A stretch of DNA of 64,000 nucleotides from Streptomyces fulvoviolaceus (GCF_000718165.1 NZ_JOEY01000037.1:1-64000), one strand, 5' to 3'. Positions 1 through 10,651 are shown, counted from the first letter of the stretch. Program-made: numbers and translations. Notes: generated by a model not told the origin, from the sequence alone.

Positions 1-804
1 CACGCCGACATCGTCCGGGCCGGCGGAGAGGGTGTTGTTGCGGCCTTTGCGGAAGGTGTGGCCGATCGGGTGGATCGGCGGCAGGTAGACCACGTCGAAG
101 CCCATCGCGGCGATCGCGGGCAGCCGTTTCGCGGCGGTGCGGAAGGTGCCGTGCGGCTGCTGCGGGGTGCCCTCGGAGCGGGGGAAGAACTCGTACCAGC
201 CGCCGAACAGCGCGCGTTCGCGTTCCACCAGCAGCGGCAGGGTGTCCGAGAGGGTGATGAACTCCCGCAGCGGATACCGGGCCAGCACCGCGTCCACGTC
301 CGGCGTCAACGCACCCGCCAAACGTGTCGCGACCGGCAGCGAGTCGTCGGCCAGGACCTCCGCGGCGGCCAGCAGCACCGCGCGTTCGGGGCCCTGCGGC
401 ACGCCGGCCGCAGCCCGGGTGTACAGCTCGGCGCCCTCCTCCAGGACGAGACCGGTGTCGAGGCCGGCCGGCACCTTGATGCGGGCGGTGCGGCGCCAGG
501 TGGTGACCGGGTCGCTCCATGCCTCGACGTGATACGTCCACCGGCCGACGGCGTCCGGAGCGACCTCGGCGCCCCAGCGGTCGGTGCCCGGGGCCAGCTC
601 CCGCATCGGCGTCCACGGGCCGGGACGGCCCTGCGGGTTCGTCAGGACGACGTTGGCGGCGACCGCGTCATGCCCCTCGCGGAACACGGTGGCGGTGACC
701 TCGAACGTCTCTCCTGCGACCGCCTTCGCCGGGCGCCTGCCGGACTCGACGGCGGGACGGACGTCCCGTACCGGGATGCGGCCGATGGCCGGGGTGGAAC
801 TCAT
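1..804 (-). CDS. glgE: GlgE maltosyltransferase, N-terminal 268 residues (runs off the window)
   Basis: GlgE transfers maltose from maltose-1-phosphate to the non-reducing end of alpha-1,4-glucans in the cytoplasm. The translated reverse strand starts MSSTPAIGRIPV. It has the N-terminal beta-sandwich of the family over about the first 200 residues, with stretches such as FREGHDAVAANV and GPWTPMREL, and enters the GH13 barrel with YLPPIHPIGHTFRKG near residue 240. The catalytic residues lie outside the window, so activity cannot be judged. ATG at 802-804 is preceded by GGAGG at a normal distance. It is divergent from the GHKL-protein/glgX pair, which fits one alpha-glucan locus. The 5' end is in the window and the 3' end is missing. 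Confidence 0.93.
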   Translation of the reverse strand, partial: MSSTPAIGRIPVRDVRPAVESGRRPAKAVAGETFEVTATVFREGHDAVAANVVLTNPQGRPGPWTPMRELAPGTDRWGAEVAPDAVGRWTYHVEAWSDPVTTWRRTARIKVPAGLDTGLVLEEGAELYTRAAAGVPQGPERAVLLAAAEVLADDSLPVATRLAGALTPDVDAVLARYPLREFITLSDTLPLLVERERALFGGWYEFFPRSEGTPQQPHGTFRTAAKRLPAIAAMGFDVVYLPPIHPIGHTFRKGRNNTLSAGPDDVGV

Positions 805-875
805 GGTCTCGCCTCCGCCGTGGTCGAGGCCGGGCTCATGGCCCGGCCGGGTATCCAAGCTGCGCGGGAAGGGGT

Positions 876-1175
876 CTACCTTCCCGCGGGGGAACGCCGA
901 TCCCTCGCCGGTGGGCCTCGTCTGGCGACGGCGCGCGGACGGGGCCGTTCGTTCTGCTCCCGCAGATAGGTCGCCAGGCTGGTGCGCAGATAGTGTTCGG
1001 CGGCGTCCGCGGCCTCGCGCGCGCAGCGCTTCCCCATCAGCACGCAGAGCGTGTAGCCCGAGTCCTCGAAGGCGGCCCGGGCCGAGCGGTCGGAGGGGGC
1101 GGCCAGCATCAGGCGTTCCCAGGTCCGGTACCGCCGCAGTTGCCGGGCGACTTCGGCTTTGGCCGGTAGCAGCAT
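876..1175 (-). CDS. DUF5133-type small protein
   Basis: A 99-residue protein starting MLLPAKAEVARQL. It resembles the small DUF5133 proteins common in Streptomyces, with the conserved stretch SGYTLCVLMGKR followed by a helical region and a basic, proline- and arginine-rich tail. Its function is unknown. I chose the ATG at 1175 over the GTG four codons upstream because GGAAGG lies about 11 bases before it and that GTG overlaps the ribosome site. It lies upstream of glgE on the same strand, with about 70 bases between them. Confidence 0.7.
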   Translation of the reverse strand: MLLPAKAEVARQLRRYRTWERLMLAAPSDRSARAAFEDSGYTLCVLMGKRCAREAADAAEHYLRTSLATYLREQNERPRPRAVARRGPPARDRRSPAGR

Positions 1176-1411
1176 GACGCCGTTCACCTTCCACGGAGAG
1201 TTTCACTCATGGTGCACGTGTGACGACCCAGCGTCTTGTTGGCGCTTCAACCACCTCGTTCACCTCGGTGGACGGCTCGTGTTGCACGAATGGCGTAGCG
1301 CTCCCACTCTTGAGGTGACTCAGGAGCGATCACTGCTCACGCTTCGCGTTCGGCCCCCGTTCCGCGGGGACGACGAGGAGTGGGAGCTTCGCCGGTGAGG
1401 AGCCAAGGACG

Positions 1412-1911
1412 ATGAAGACCGCAGTCCCCTGCTACTACCACCTCGATGTGGAAGTCGGCCCGGAACGGGTCGGACAGGTCAGGCGCATCCTGGCCGCGCA
1501 CCTCAGGTACTGGGATCTGGAGATCCTGGTCGAGCCCGTCTGCCGCGGCGTCGAACTGCTGCTGAGGGCCATCGACGAACACGCGACGGACAAGAACACG
1601 TCGATCGAGATGTGGTGGAACGGCCAGCACCTCATCACCGCCATCGGGGAGAACGACTGCGAGCTGCGCCCGGACCAGGACCTGCGGGCCTGCCTGGAGC
1701 GCATCGCCGCGATGAGCGACGGGTGGGGCTGCTGCGCCACGGACACCGGCAGCAAGGTCATCTGGTTCTCGCAGCGCGCCCGGACCGGCGAACGCATCCC
1801 GCGGGTGCCGACGGCCCCCGTGCCCAGCCTGCGGGAGGTGCGCCAGGTGCCCCGCGAGATGCCGGTCGCCGTGTTGGCCGCGCCGACGAGCGGCGTCCTG
1901 GAGGATGCCCG

Positions 1912-1915
<4 letters not shown>
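1412..1915 (+). CDS. ATP-binding (GHKL/anti-sigma-like) protein
   Basis: A 167-residue soluble protein starting MKTAVPCYYHLDVEVG. The segment VELLLRAIDEHATDKNTSIEM sits where the N-box of RsbW-type GHKL ATPases would be, and GENDCELRP could be a degenerate G1 box. The fold is therefore probably histidine-kinase-like, but the ATP-binding residues are weakly conserved and a kinase activity is not certain. The last 40 residues are proline-rich and look disordered. It ends in a GTGA overlap with glgX, so the two are translationally coupled. A regulatory role linked to glycogen debranching is inference from context only. Confidence 0.75.
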
Positions 1916-4038
<2,123 letters not shown>

Positions 4039-4041
4039 GGG

Positions 4042-4845
4042 TCAGCGCTCGCGGTGTGAGGTGACCGTGAACTGGGCGCCGTCGGGGTCGCGCAGGACGG
4101 CCTCGTCGCCGCCCTTCGACAGGACGCTGCCACCGTGCACCTCGGCGGCCCGCACACAGGCCGTCACGTCCGCGACCGCGAAGTGGACCTGCCAGTGCGG
4201 CCGGATGGTGGGGTCGGGCGCCGAGCCCAGCGCCCCCGACTCGATCCGCGCCACCACATCGCCCTGGCTGCGCAGCACGACCTCGCCGCCCTCGTAGTGG
4301 ACCTCGCAGCAGCCGGGACGTCCCGACGCCCAGTCGAGGACCTCGCCGTAGAAGATGGCGGCGTCGAACGCGTCGCGTGTGTGCAGCCGGATGAAGGCGG
4401 GCTGCGCACGGCGCCAGATCTCCCAGTTGGCGACCAGCTCGCCCTCCCAGATACCGAAGGTCGCACCGTCCCGGTCGGCCAGCAGCGCCGCCCGCCCGGG
4501 CGGGAGGGACAGCGGCCCGACCGCCGTCGTGCCGCCGCGCTCCTGCGCCCGCGCCGCCGCCTCGTCGGCGCTGGGCACCGCGAAGTACGGCGTCCACGCC
4601 ACCGCCATCTGGTACATCGAGGCGACCGCGGCGATCCCGGCGACCGGGGTCCCGTCCGCCAGCGCGACCCGGAAGTGGTCGCCGAGCTTCGCCGGCTCCC
4701 ACTGCCAGCCAAGCACGGCCCCGTAGAACGATTCGGTGGCGTCCTGGTCGCGGCTGGTCAGGCTCACCCAGCAGGGCGCGCCGAACACGGAGTGCGTGGA
4801 GATGACGTCCCTGGCGGCAGTGGGGTGTCTCGGGTCGTGGTTCAT
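4042..4845 (-). CDS. VOC (glyoxalase/bleomycin-resistance fold) family protein
   Basis: A 267-residue protein with two tandem VOC domains. The first (about 20-130) contains GAPCWVSLTSRDQDATESFYGAVLGW and the second (about 140-260) AFIRLHTRDAFDAAIFYGEVLDW. Such proteins bind a metal and small molecules; members include glyoxalases, dioxygenases and antibiotic-binding proteins, and the substrate here cannot be named. The start chosen is ATG at 4845 (MNHDPRHPTAAR), with an AGGA element upstream. It is convergent with glgX, the stop codons lying only three bases apart, and no hairpin is evident between them. Confidence 0.85.
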   Translation of the reverse strand: MNHDPRHPTAARDVISTHSVFGAPCWVSLTSRDQDATESFYGAVLGWQWEPAKLGDHFRVALADGTPVAGIAAVASMYQMAVAWTPYFAVPSADEAAARAQERGGTTAVGPLSLPPGRAALLADRDGATFGIWEGELVANWEIWRRAQPAFIRLHTRDAFDAAIFYGEVLDWASGRPGCCEVHYEGGEVVLRSQGDVVARIESGALGSAPDPTIRPHWQVHFAVADVTACVRAAEVHGGSVLSKGGDEAVLRDPDGAQFTVTSHRER

Positions 4846-5013
4846 GGCTGTCGCGTCCTGCTCCTGTGGGCCGGCGGCCACGGTCTCTTCCACCAGTGTC
4901 CGTCCGGAACCGCTCCGGGCGCCTGCCGAGTACCCCGGCGGCGGTGCCGAAACGGTGGCGTGTCTCTCCTCCCGCCCGGTGGCGCGGGCCCGCCCGGGTG
5001 ACAGGATGGGTGG

Positions 5014-5346
5014 GTGGCAGCCGTACCGGACGAGCCCGCCTCCGAGGCGGACCGGATCTTCGAACTGCAGGAAGAGGTCGACCAGCTCAAGGAAGCGGTC
5101 GCCTCGCACGCCGTCGTGGACCAGGCGATCGGCATGGTCGTCGCGCTCGGCAGGCTCTCGCCCGACCAGGGCTGGGAAGTACTGAAGGACGTCTCCCAGC
5201 ACACGAACATCAAGCTCCGCAGTGTCGCGGACTTCATTCTCGTCTGGGGGCGGACCGGAGAAATGCCGCCGGAAATCCGCGCCGAGCTGGAAGAGGCCCT
5301 CGACCGCTACGGTCCGACCCAGATCCCGGGGGCACCGCCGGAGTGA
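5014..5346 (+). CDS. ANTAR domain protein
   Basis: A 110-residue protein. A short coiled-coil region (FELQEEVDQLKEAVASHAVVDQ) leads into an ANTAR module: AIGMVVALGRLSPDQGWEVLKDVSQHTNIKLRSVADFI. ANTAR domains are three-helix RNA-binding units that act as antiterminators. It has no receiver or GAF sensor domain, so it is a stand-alone version. It starts with GTG at 5014. It is convergent with the SigB-family sigma factor gene, with 13 bases between stop codons, an arrangement that suggests stress-response regulation but does not prove a link. Confidence 0.85.
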   Translation: MAAVPDEPASEADRIFELQEEVDQLKEAVASHAVVDQAIGMVVALGRLSPDQGWEVLKDVSQHTNIKLRSVADFILVWGRTGEMPPEIRAELEEALDRYGPTQIPGAPPE

Positions 5347-5359
5347 AGTTCGGCGGGAC

Positions 5360-6151
5360 TCAGCCGGTGCCGGTCAGGACCTCCGCGCGCAGGTGCGTGA
5401 AGCAGCCGTTGAGCAGCCGGGAGACGTGCATCTGCGAGATGCCGAGCTGTTCGGCGATGCAGCTCTGGGTCATCCCCTGGAAGAAGCGCAGGTAGAGGAT
5501 GGTCCGCTCGCGTTCCGGGAGTGCCTCCAGACAGGGCCTGACGGCCACGCGGTCGACGATGATGTCGTAGCCGGGGTCGGCTGAGCCGAGCGCGTCACCC
5601 AGGGCGTAGCCGTCGGTTCCGGGCATCTCGGCATCCAGCGACAGCGCGGAGAAGCACTCCAGTGCCTCCGACCCGGTGCGCACCTCGTCCTCGCTCATGT
5701 GCGCGTACGCGGCGATCTCGGCGACGGTGGGCGCCCGGCCCGGCGTGGTCTGCGACAGGTCCTTCACGGCCCGCCGCACGCGGTTGCGCAGGTCCTGGAC
5801 CCGGCGGGGCACGTGCAGGGTCCACATGTGGTCGCGGAAGTGCCGCTTGATCTCGCCGGTGACGGTCGGTACGGCGTATGCCTCGAAGGCGCTGCCGCGC
5901 GCGGGGTCGTAGTGGTCGACGGCCTTGACCAGCCCGAGGGCGGCCACCTGGTACAGGTCCTCGAGGGCCTCGCCGCGGCCCCGGAACCGGACGGCGATCC
6001 GCTCGGCCATGGGCAGCCAGGCCTCGACCAGCTTGTCCCGTAGTGCTTTGCGCTCCGGACCGTCGGGCAGTCCTGCGAGCCGTTCGAACGCGTCGGCGGT
6101 CTCCGGCGCGTCGTCGTGCGGATGGGGCTTCGTTCTGGTGGCGACGGACAT
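5360..6151 (-). CDS. SigB/SigF/SigG-family RNA polymerase sigma factor
   Basis: A 263-residue sigma-70 family group 3 factor. Region 2 is seen as LEDLYQVAALGLVKAVDHYDP and AFEAYAVPTVTGEIKRHFRD, region 3 as PTVAEIAAYAHMSEDEVRTG, and region 4 as ALPERERTILYLRFFQGMTQSCIAEQLGISQMHVSRLL, a helix-turn-helix. This is the pattern of the many SigB paralogs of Streptomyces, which respond to osmotic and oxidative stress and are usually held by an anti-sigma factor. No anti-sigma gene is adjacent. ATG at 6151 follows GGGAGGTG. Upstream (about 6300-6345) is an AT-rich stretch that probably holds its promoter. Confidence 0.94.
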   Translation of the reverse strand: MSVATRTKPHPHDDAPETADAFERLAGLPDGPERKALRDKLVEAWLPMAERIAVRFRGRGEALEDLYQVAALGLVKAVDHYDPARGSAFEAYAVPTVTGEIKRHFRDHMWTLHVPRRVQDLRNRVRRAVKDLSQTTPGRAPTVAEIAAYAHMSEDEVRTGSEALECFSALSLDAEMPGTDGYALGDALGSADPGYDIIVDRVAVRPCLEALPERERTILYLRFFQGMTQSCIAEQLGISQMHVSRLLNGCFTHLRAEVLTGTG

Positions 6152-6361
6152 GTCGCGCACCTCCCTCGGCGGGGTGCCGGATGGACAGACCCCATGGGAG
6201 GCGCGGAGTCGGACCTGGCGGAGGTCATCCGGGGCCCGGCGGTGCGGCTCCCACGGAACGTGCCTCCTGTCCGAAGCACTTCTCTGCGGATTCCCGCTCT
6301 GGGTGAAATAAAACAAATACACGGAATAGTCCCCTGCATGTTTGACCCTCTCTTAGCCCAG

Positions 6362-6382
6362 TTACCTCTGACACAGAGGTAA
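6362..6382. promoter_or_regulatory. MarR operator, perfect palindrome
   Basis: TTACCTCTG-ACA-CAGAGGTAA, nine-base arms with a three-base spacer. It ends 10 bases before the GTG of the MarR gene and lies just downstream of TTGACC (6342-6347), a candidate -35 box. The position is ideal for autorepression of the marR-ABC transporter operon. The binding protein is inferred from location. Confidence 0.75.
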
Positions 6383-6391
6383 TCTCGCCGT

Positions 6392-6847
6392 GTGGACGAG
6401 GAGACCTTCCCGGAAGAGCTCGCCGACGCGCTCGTCGGCATCCAGCGGCTGCTCAGGCGCCGACTGCGCGCCGGGCTGACCGTGCCGCGACTGCGCGGCG
6501 CCGAGGTCGAGCTGCTGCGCCTCGTCGAGGCCCGGCCCGGCATCGGCGTCTCCGAAGCCGCCAAGGAGCTGTACCTGGCCGGAAACTCCGTCTCGACGCT
6601 GGTCAACCAGCTCGTCAGGGACGGCCATCTGGTCCGGGAGACCGACCCCGCCGACCGGCGCGCCGCCCGTCTGCTGCTCACCGAGAAGGCCGAGGCCCGG
6701 CTGCGGGACTGGAAGCAGCGGCGCGTCGCGCTCGTCGGGCGGAACGTGGCCCGGCTCGACGCGGCCGACCAGGAGGCGCTGCGCGCCGCGCTGCCGGCCC
6801 TGCGCACGCTCGCCGTCAACCTGCACGAGGAGGCCGAGGAGTCATGA
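6392..6847 (+). CDS. MarR family regulator of the adjacent ABC exporter
   Basis: A 151-residue winged-helix protein. The DNA-recognition region is GIGVSEAAKELYLAGNSVSTLVNQLVRDGHLVRETDPADRRAARLLLT, with the usual wing sequence DPADRRAARL. GTG at 6392 is used; there is almost no space for a ribosome site after the palindrome, so the message may have a very short leader or be leaderless. Its stop overlaps the ATG of the ABC ATPase gene (ATGA), making a three-gene operon. It probably represses its own operon through the 6362-6382 palindrome and releases it in the presence of a toxic compound. Confidence 0.9.
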   Translation: MDEETFPEELADALVGIQRLLRRRLRAGLTVPRLRGAEVELLRLVEARPGIGVSEAAKELYLAGNSVSTLVNQLVRDGHLVRETDPADRRAARLLLTEKAEARLRDWKQRRVALVGRNVARLDAADQEALRAALPALRTLAVNLHEEAEES

Positions 6848-7692
6848 CGCGGTACGTCGACAAGGCTGACGAGGCTGTCGTCTGCACGGGGCTCGTCTAC
6901 GCCTTCGGCGAGACGAACGCCGTGGACGGGCTGGACCTGACCGTGGCGGAGGGCGAGGTCTTCGGGCTGCTCGGACCCAACGGCGCCGGGAAGACCACGG
7001 CGATCCGCTGCATGACCACCCTCCTGCCGGTCCCGGCCGGCCTGGTCCGCGTCTTCGGCCACGACGCCGCGAAGGACGCGATGGCCGTACGGCGCCTGCT
7101 GGGCTACGTGCCGCAGCAACTGTCCGCCGACGCCGGCCTCACCGGCCGCGAGAACGTCGCCCTGTTCGCCCGGGTCTTCGACGTGCCCCGCCGGGAACGC
7201 GCCGAACGCGTCGGCCAGGCTCTGTGGGCGGTCGACCTGACCGACGCCGCCGACCGCCTCGCCGGCACCTACTCCGGCGGCATGGTCCGCCGACTGGAAC
7301 TCGCGCAGGCCCTGGTCAGCGCGCCCCGCCTGCTGATCCTCGACGAGCCGACCATCGGGCTCGACCCGATCGCCCGTACCAGCGTCTGGGAGCACATCAA
7401 CGCCGTACGCGCCGCCACCGGCATGACGGTCCTGGTCACCACGCACTACATGGACGAGGCCGACCAGTACTGCGACCGGGTCGGCCTGATGCACCGCGGC
7501 CGCATCCGCGCCCTCGGCACCCCGGTCCAGTTGCGGCAGGGGCTCGGTGAGCGCCGGGGTGCCAAGGCGACGGATCCGCTGCCCACGCTCGAGGACGTCT
7601 TCCGGGACATCGCCGGCAGCGGACTCGACGACCAGTCAGGAGGTTTCCGCGATGTCCGAAGCACCCGCCGCACCGCGCACCGCGTCGGCTGA
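6844..7692 (+). CDS. ABC exporter ATP-binding subunit (DrrA-like)
   Basis: A 282-residue ATPase energising drug export with the downstream permease. The Walker A is LLGPNGAGKTT, the signature TYSGGMVRRLELAQAL, and the Walker B LLILDEPTIGLDP, followed by the H-loop in TTHYMDEADQ. The signature has GGM rather than GGQ, as in many DrrA-type ATPases. The C-terminal end overlaps the permease gene by 41 bases because the permease ATG at 7652 has its own AGGAGG site inside this gene. Confidence 0.94.
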   Translation: MTRYVDKADEAVVCTGLVYAFGETNAVDGLDLTVAEGEVFGLLGPNGAGKTTAIRCMTTLLPVPAGLVRVFGHDAAKDAMAVRRLLGYVPQQLSADAGLTGRENVALFARVFDVPRRERAERVGQALWAVDLTDAADRLAGTYSGGMVRRLELAQALVSAPRLLILDEPTIGLDPIARTSVWEHINAVRAATGMTVLVTTHYMDEADQYCDRVGLMHRGRIRALGTPVQLRQGLGERRGAKATDPLPTLEDVFRDIAGSGLDDQSGGFRDVRSTRRTAHRVG

Positions 7693-8503
7693 ACGGGACG
7701 GCATAGGCCTGCTGGTACGGCCGCCCGAGCCCCGCGCGGGCTGGCGGGTGCTGCCCGCCCGGGTGGTGGCGATGTGCGCCGTGGAACTGCAGAAACTGCG
7801 CCACGACCGCACCGAGCTCTACACCCGCGCGGTACAGCCCGCCCTGTGGCTGCTGATCTTCGGCCAGACCTTCACCCGGATCAAGGCGATCCCCACCGAC
7901 GGCATCCCCTACGTCGACTATCTGGCCCCGGGCATCATCGCCCAGTCCGCGATGTTCATCGCGATCTTCTACGGCATCCAGATCATCTGGGAGCGCGACG
8001 CCGGCATCCTCAACAAGCTCCTGGTCACGCCGACCCCGCGCTCGGCGCTGATCACCGGGAAGGCGTTCGCGGCCGGCGTGAAGTCGCTGATCCAGGCCGT
8101 CGTCGTCCTCGTCATCGCCGCACTGCTCGGCGTGGCCCTGACCTGGAACCCGCTCAAGCTCCTCGGGGTCGCGGCGATCGTGATCCTCGGCTCGTCCTTC
8201 TTCTCCTGCCTGTCGATGACCATCGCCGGCATCGTGCTGAGCCGGGACCGGCTGATGGGCATCGGGCAGGCGATCACCATGCCGTTGTTCTTCGGCTCCA
8301 ACGCCCTGTACCCGCTGTCCGTCATGCCGGGCTGGCTCCAGGCGATCAGCAAGGTCAATCCCCTCAGCTACCAAGTCGACGCGCTGCGCGGGCTGCTCCT
8401 GGGCACCCCCGATCATCTGGCGCTGGATTTCGCGGTGCTGATCGTGGCAGCCGCACTCGGCATCACCGCAGCCTCCTCGCTGATGGGCCGCCTGGCCCGC
8501 TGA
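7652..8503 (+). CDS. ABC-2 type permease of the drug exporter
   Basis: A 283-residue membrane protein with about six membrane segments and the ABC-2 layout: a cytoplasmic N-terminus, LWLLIFGQTFTRIKAIPTDGI, a conserved loop RDAGILNKLLVTPTPRSALITGK, and the late motif VNPLSYQVDALRGLLLGTPDH. It pairs with the DrrA-like ATPase. The start ATG at 7652 lies about eight bases after AGGAGG. The last gene of the marR operon; substrate not predictable. Confidence 0.92.
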   Translation: MSEAPAAPRTASAERDGIGLLVRPPEPRAGWRVLPARVVAMCAVELQKLRHDRTELYTRAVQPALWLLIFGQTFTRIKAIPTDGIPYVDYLAPGIIAQSAMFIAIFYGIQIIWERDAGILNKLLVTPTPRSALITGKAFAAGVKSLIQAVVVLVIAALLGVALTWNPLKLLGVAAIVILGSSFFSCLSMTIAGIVLSRDRLMGIGQAITMPLFFGSNALYPLSVMPGWLQAISKVNPLSYQVDALRGLLLGTPDHLALDFAVLIVAAALGITAASSLMGRLAR

Positions 8504-8582
8504 TCATGGGAGGGAACGTGATGTGCGGCACGCCGGTGGCAGCGGGTTTCCGGCCCGCGCGCGGATTTCGCCTGCGCAGGGC

Positions 8583-8597
8583 TTGATCACTGATCAA
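8583..8597. promoter_or_regulatory. Perfect 15-bp palindrome upstream of hypothetical gene
   Basis: TTGATCA-C-TGATCAA, seven-base arms around one base. It lies about 40 bases upstream of a TTGACA box (8636-8641) that, with TAAGAA at 8660-8665, could form a promoter for the gene starting at 8695. An operator is the likely meaning; the regulator is unknown. Confidence 0.5.
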
Positions 8598-8635
8598 AGG
8601 GGGTGAATTCGCTGGCCACAGCGCATTCTGCTCAT

Positions 8636-8665
8636 TTGACAGTGCATTGAGCACACAGATAAGAA
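8636..8665 (+). promoter_or_regulatory. Candidate housekeeping promoter
   Basis: TTGACA (8636-8641) is a perfect -35 box, followed after 18 bases by TAAGAA (8660-8665). The region is unusually AT-rich for this window. It would drive the gene at 8695. The -10 is a poor match, so this is tentative. Confidence 0.45.
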
Positions 8666-8694
8666 GCAGCTCTCTGAGGTCGAAGAGGTGCACT

Positions 8695-9210
8695 GTGTAC
8701 GAGCCGAACGTGGTCGGGGACTGGCAGGAGTACGACGAGCATGCCGGTCTGCGTGTCCGCGTCCACCGCCTGGAGGCCGCCGAGCCGCCGCGCGGACGTG
8801 ACGACGCCGCCGAGGGGCTCACGTACTTCTGTGTCCGTGTGACCGTCGAGAACCGTGGCGAGAAGCAAGCGACCATCCACCTCGAGGACGGTCAGATCGA
8901 CGTGCGCGTCGGCCCCGAGGGCGAGAGCGCCTTCATCGACTGGCGCAACTCGCAGTTCATCGAGGGCTTCGACGTCTACCCGTTGCGCCGCGCCACCGCC
9001 GTGCTGTACGCCGCCGGGCCCGAGGCGTCCCTGAGCCTGGTCGACGTCCAGATCCAGCTGCGGATGGACGACGACTGGGCCGACCGCCGGCTGTGGGCGG
9101 GCGGCATCGGACTGCACGAGGGTGCTGCGCATGCGGGCGTGTGCCGTGAAGGCCTGGCCCACCAGGTGAGCAACTTCCTGCGGGACCAGGCCGAAGAGGG
9201 CAGCGCCTGA
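8695..9210 (+). CDS. Conserved hypothetical protein with beta-rich, Ig-like look
   Basis: 171 residues, starting VYEPNVVGDWQEYDEH. I do not recognise a named family. The stretch LTYFCVRVTVENRGEKQATIHLEDGQIDVRVG resembles the beta-sandwich of DUF4352-type proteins (a partner-free extracellular Ig-like fold), but there is no signal peptide or membrane anchor. The C-terminal part (HEGAAHAGVCREGLAHQVSNFLRDQ) is helical. I chose GTG at 8695 because AGAGGTG lies just upstream; an ATG-like start further upstream would put promoter-like sequence inside the gene. It stands alone between the ABC operon and hemC. Confidence 0.7.
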   Translation: MYEPNVVGDWQEYDEHAGLRVRVHRLEAAEPPRGRDDAAEGLTYFCVRVTVENRGEKQATIHLEDGQIDVRVGPEGESAFIDWRNSQFIEGFDVYPLRRATAVLYAAGPEASLSLVDVQIQLRMDDDWADRRLWAGGIGLHEGAAHAGVCREGLAHQVSNFLRDQAEEGSA

Positions 9211-9220
9211 CGGGCAGGCC

Positions 9221-10156
9221 CTAGTGGGGGATCCCGTCGATGATCTCGCGGGCGCCCTGACGCAGCAGGGCCACGGCGACCGAGGTGCCGAGGGTGGCCG
9301 GGTCGAGCCGGCCCGCCCACTCGTGGGCGTTCAGCCGCGTCTTGCCGTCCGGGGTGAACACGCAGGCGCGCAGGGAGAGTTCGCCGCCGTGCTCCACGCG
9401 CGCGTACCCGGCGATCGGGCTGTTGCAGTGGCCCTGCAGGACGTGCAGGAACATGCGCTCCGCCGTGGCCTCCCGGTGCGTGTCCGGATCTCCGAGCCCG
9501 CTGACCGCGTCGATCAGCTCGGTGTCGCCCTCCCGGCACTGCAGCGCGAGGATGCCCGCGCCGATCGGCGGCATCATCGCCTCGGGGGAGAGGACCTCGC
9601 TGATCACGTCCCGCCGGTCGATGCGCTCGAGACCCGAGACCGCGAGCAGCAGCGCGTCCGCGTCACCTGCCGCCAGCTTCGCGAGGCGCCGGTTGGCGTT
9701 GCCCCGGAACGGTACGCACTCCAGATGCGGGTGCGTGGCCGCCAGTTGGGCGACCCGGCGCACCGAGGAGGTACCGATCCGGGTGCCGTCCGGGAGCTCG
9801 TCCAGCGTGAGCCCGCCCGGATGGATGAGGGCGTCGCGGATGTCGTCCCGCTTCAGGAACGCGGCGAACGTCGTGCCCGCCGGGAGCGGCCGGTCGGCGG
9901 GCACGTCCTTCACGCAGTGCACCGCGAGATCCGCCTCGCCGGCCAGCAGCGCGGCGTCGACCTCCTTGGTGAACGCCCCCTTGCCCTCGACCTTCGACAG
10001 ATCGCCCATCCACTTGTCACCGGTCGTCTTCACCGGCACGACCTCGGTACGAACACCTGGGTGCAGGGCACTCAACTCGGCGCGGACACGCTCCACTTGG
10101 GCGAGCGCCATGGGCGAGTCCCGGGAGACGATACGGATCAGTTCGGGCACGGACAT
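9221..10156 (-). CDS. hemC: Hydroxymethylbilane synthase (porphobilinogen deaminase), likely secondary copy
   Basis: It joins four porphobilinogen units to hydroxymethylbilane in tetrapyrrole synthesis, in the cytoplasm. At 311 residues it is of normal length. Visible motifs are [10 protein letters not shown], the substrate-site [19 protein letters not shown] and RGNANRRL. The dipyrromethane-cofactor cysteine is C244 in [13 protein letters not shown], where the usual sequence is GGC. No other heme gene is near, whereas the main hemC of streptomycetes sits in a hem cluster. I therefore think this is an accessory copy, which is inference. ATG at 10156 is preferred; no strong ribosome site is visible. 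Confidence 0.88.
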   Translation of the reverse strand: MSVPELIRIVSRDSPMALAQVERVRAELSALHPGVRTEVVPVKTTGDKWMGDLSKVEGKGAFTKEVDAALLAGEADLAVHCVKDVPADRPLPAGTTFAAFLKRDDIRDALIHPGGLTLDELPDGTRIGTSSVRRVAQLAATHPHLECVPFRGNANRRLAKLAAGDADALLLAVSGLERIDRRDVISEVLSPEAMMPPIGAGILALQCREGDTELIDAVSGLGDPDTHREATAERMFLHVLQGHCNSPIAGYARVEHGGELSLRACVFTPDGKTRLNAHEWAGRLDPATLGTSVAVALLRQGAREIIDGIPH

Positions 10157-10183
10157 GCGGGACACGATAGACCCTGCGAGGGG

Positions 10184-10651
10184 TCAGCGCCGCACGCTCA
10201 GGGAGTAACGGACCTTCTCCTTGGCGCGGGCGCCGAGCCGGTCGTAGAAGCGGATCGCCCCCTCGTTCCACGGCGGCGTCTGCCACTGCACCTCGGTGAG
10301 ACCCAGGGCGCGGGCCTCGGCCGCGACGGCGTCCACGAGCAGTGGGCCGAGCCCGAGACCGCGGTGCCCGGGTGCCAGGAACAGGCAGTCCATGTGCAGG
10401 TATTCGTGGCCTTCCCAGGTGGAGAGTTCGGGCGCGCAGGTGGCGTAGCCGACGAGTTCGCCGCCCGGCAGTTCGGCCACCAGGCAGCGCAACCGGGGCG
10501 CGGGGGTGTCGAAGAGGAGTGCGGCCAGTCGGGCGGGCAGGTCGTCGGCGGGCGGTGCCGCGCGCTCGTACTCGGCGTGCTGGGCGGCGAGTTCGGCCAC
10601 GCGCTTCAGGTCGGCGCGCTCGGCGGGCCGTACGCGGGGAGCCTCGCTCAT
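10184..10651 (-). CDS. GNAT family N-acetyltransferase
   Basis: A 155-residue acetyl-CoA-dependent transferase. The acetyl-CoA-binding motif A is LFLAPGHRGLGLGPLLVDAV, and motif B is present as WNEGAIRFYDRLGARAKE. The substrate is unknown; similarity in layout to diamine/amino-acid acetyltransferases is only general. ATG at 10651 overlaps the stop of the next upstream gene (ATGA), so the two genes form an operon. Confidence 0.9.
   Translation of the reverse strand: MSEAPRVRPAERADLKRVAELAAQHAEYERAAPPADDLPARLAALLFDTPAPRLRCLVAELPGGELVGYATCAPELSTWEGHEYLHMDCLFLAPGHRGLGLGPLLVDAVAAEARALGLTEVQWQTPPWNEGAIRFYDRLGARAKEKVRYSLSVRR

Noticed and set aside
1159-1398. A 79-codon forward frame between DUF5133 and the GHKL protein
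   Set aside because: It overlaps the start of the DUF5133 gene, has lower GC in third positions than neighbours, and shows no recognisable motif. The area is more likely promoter DNA.
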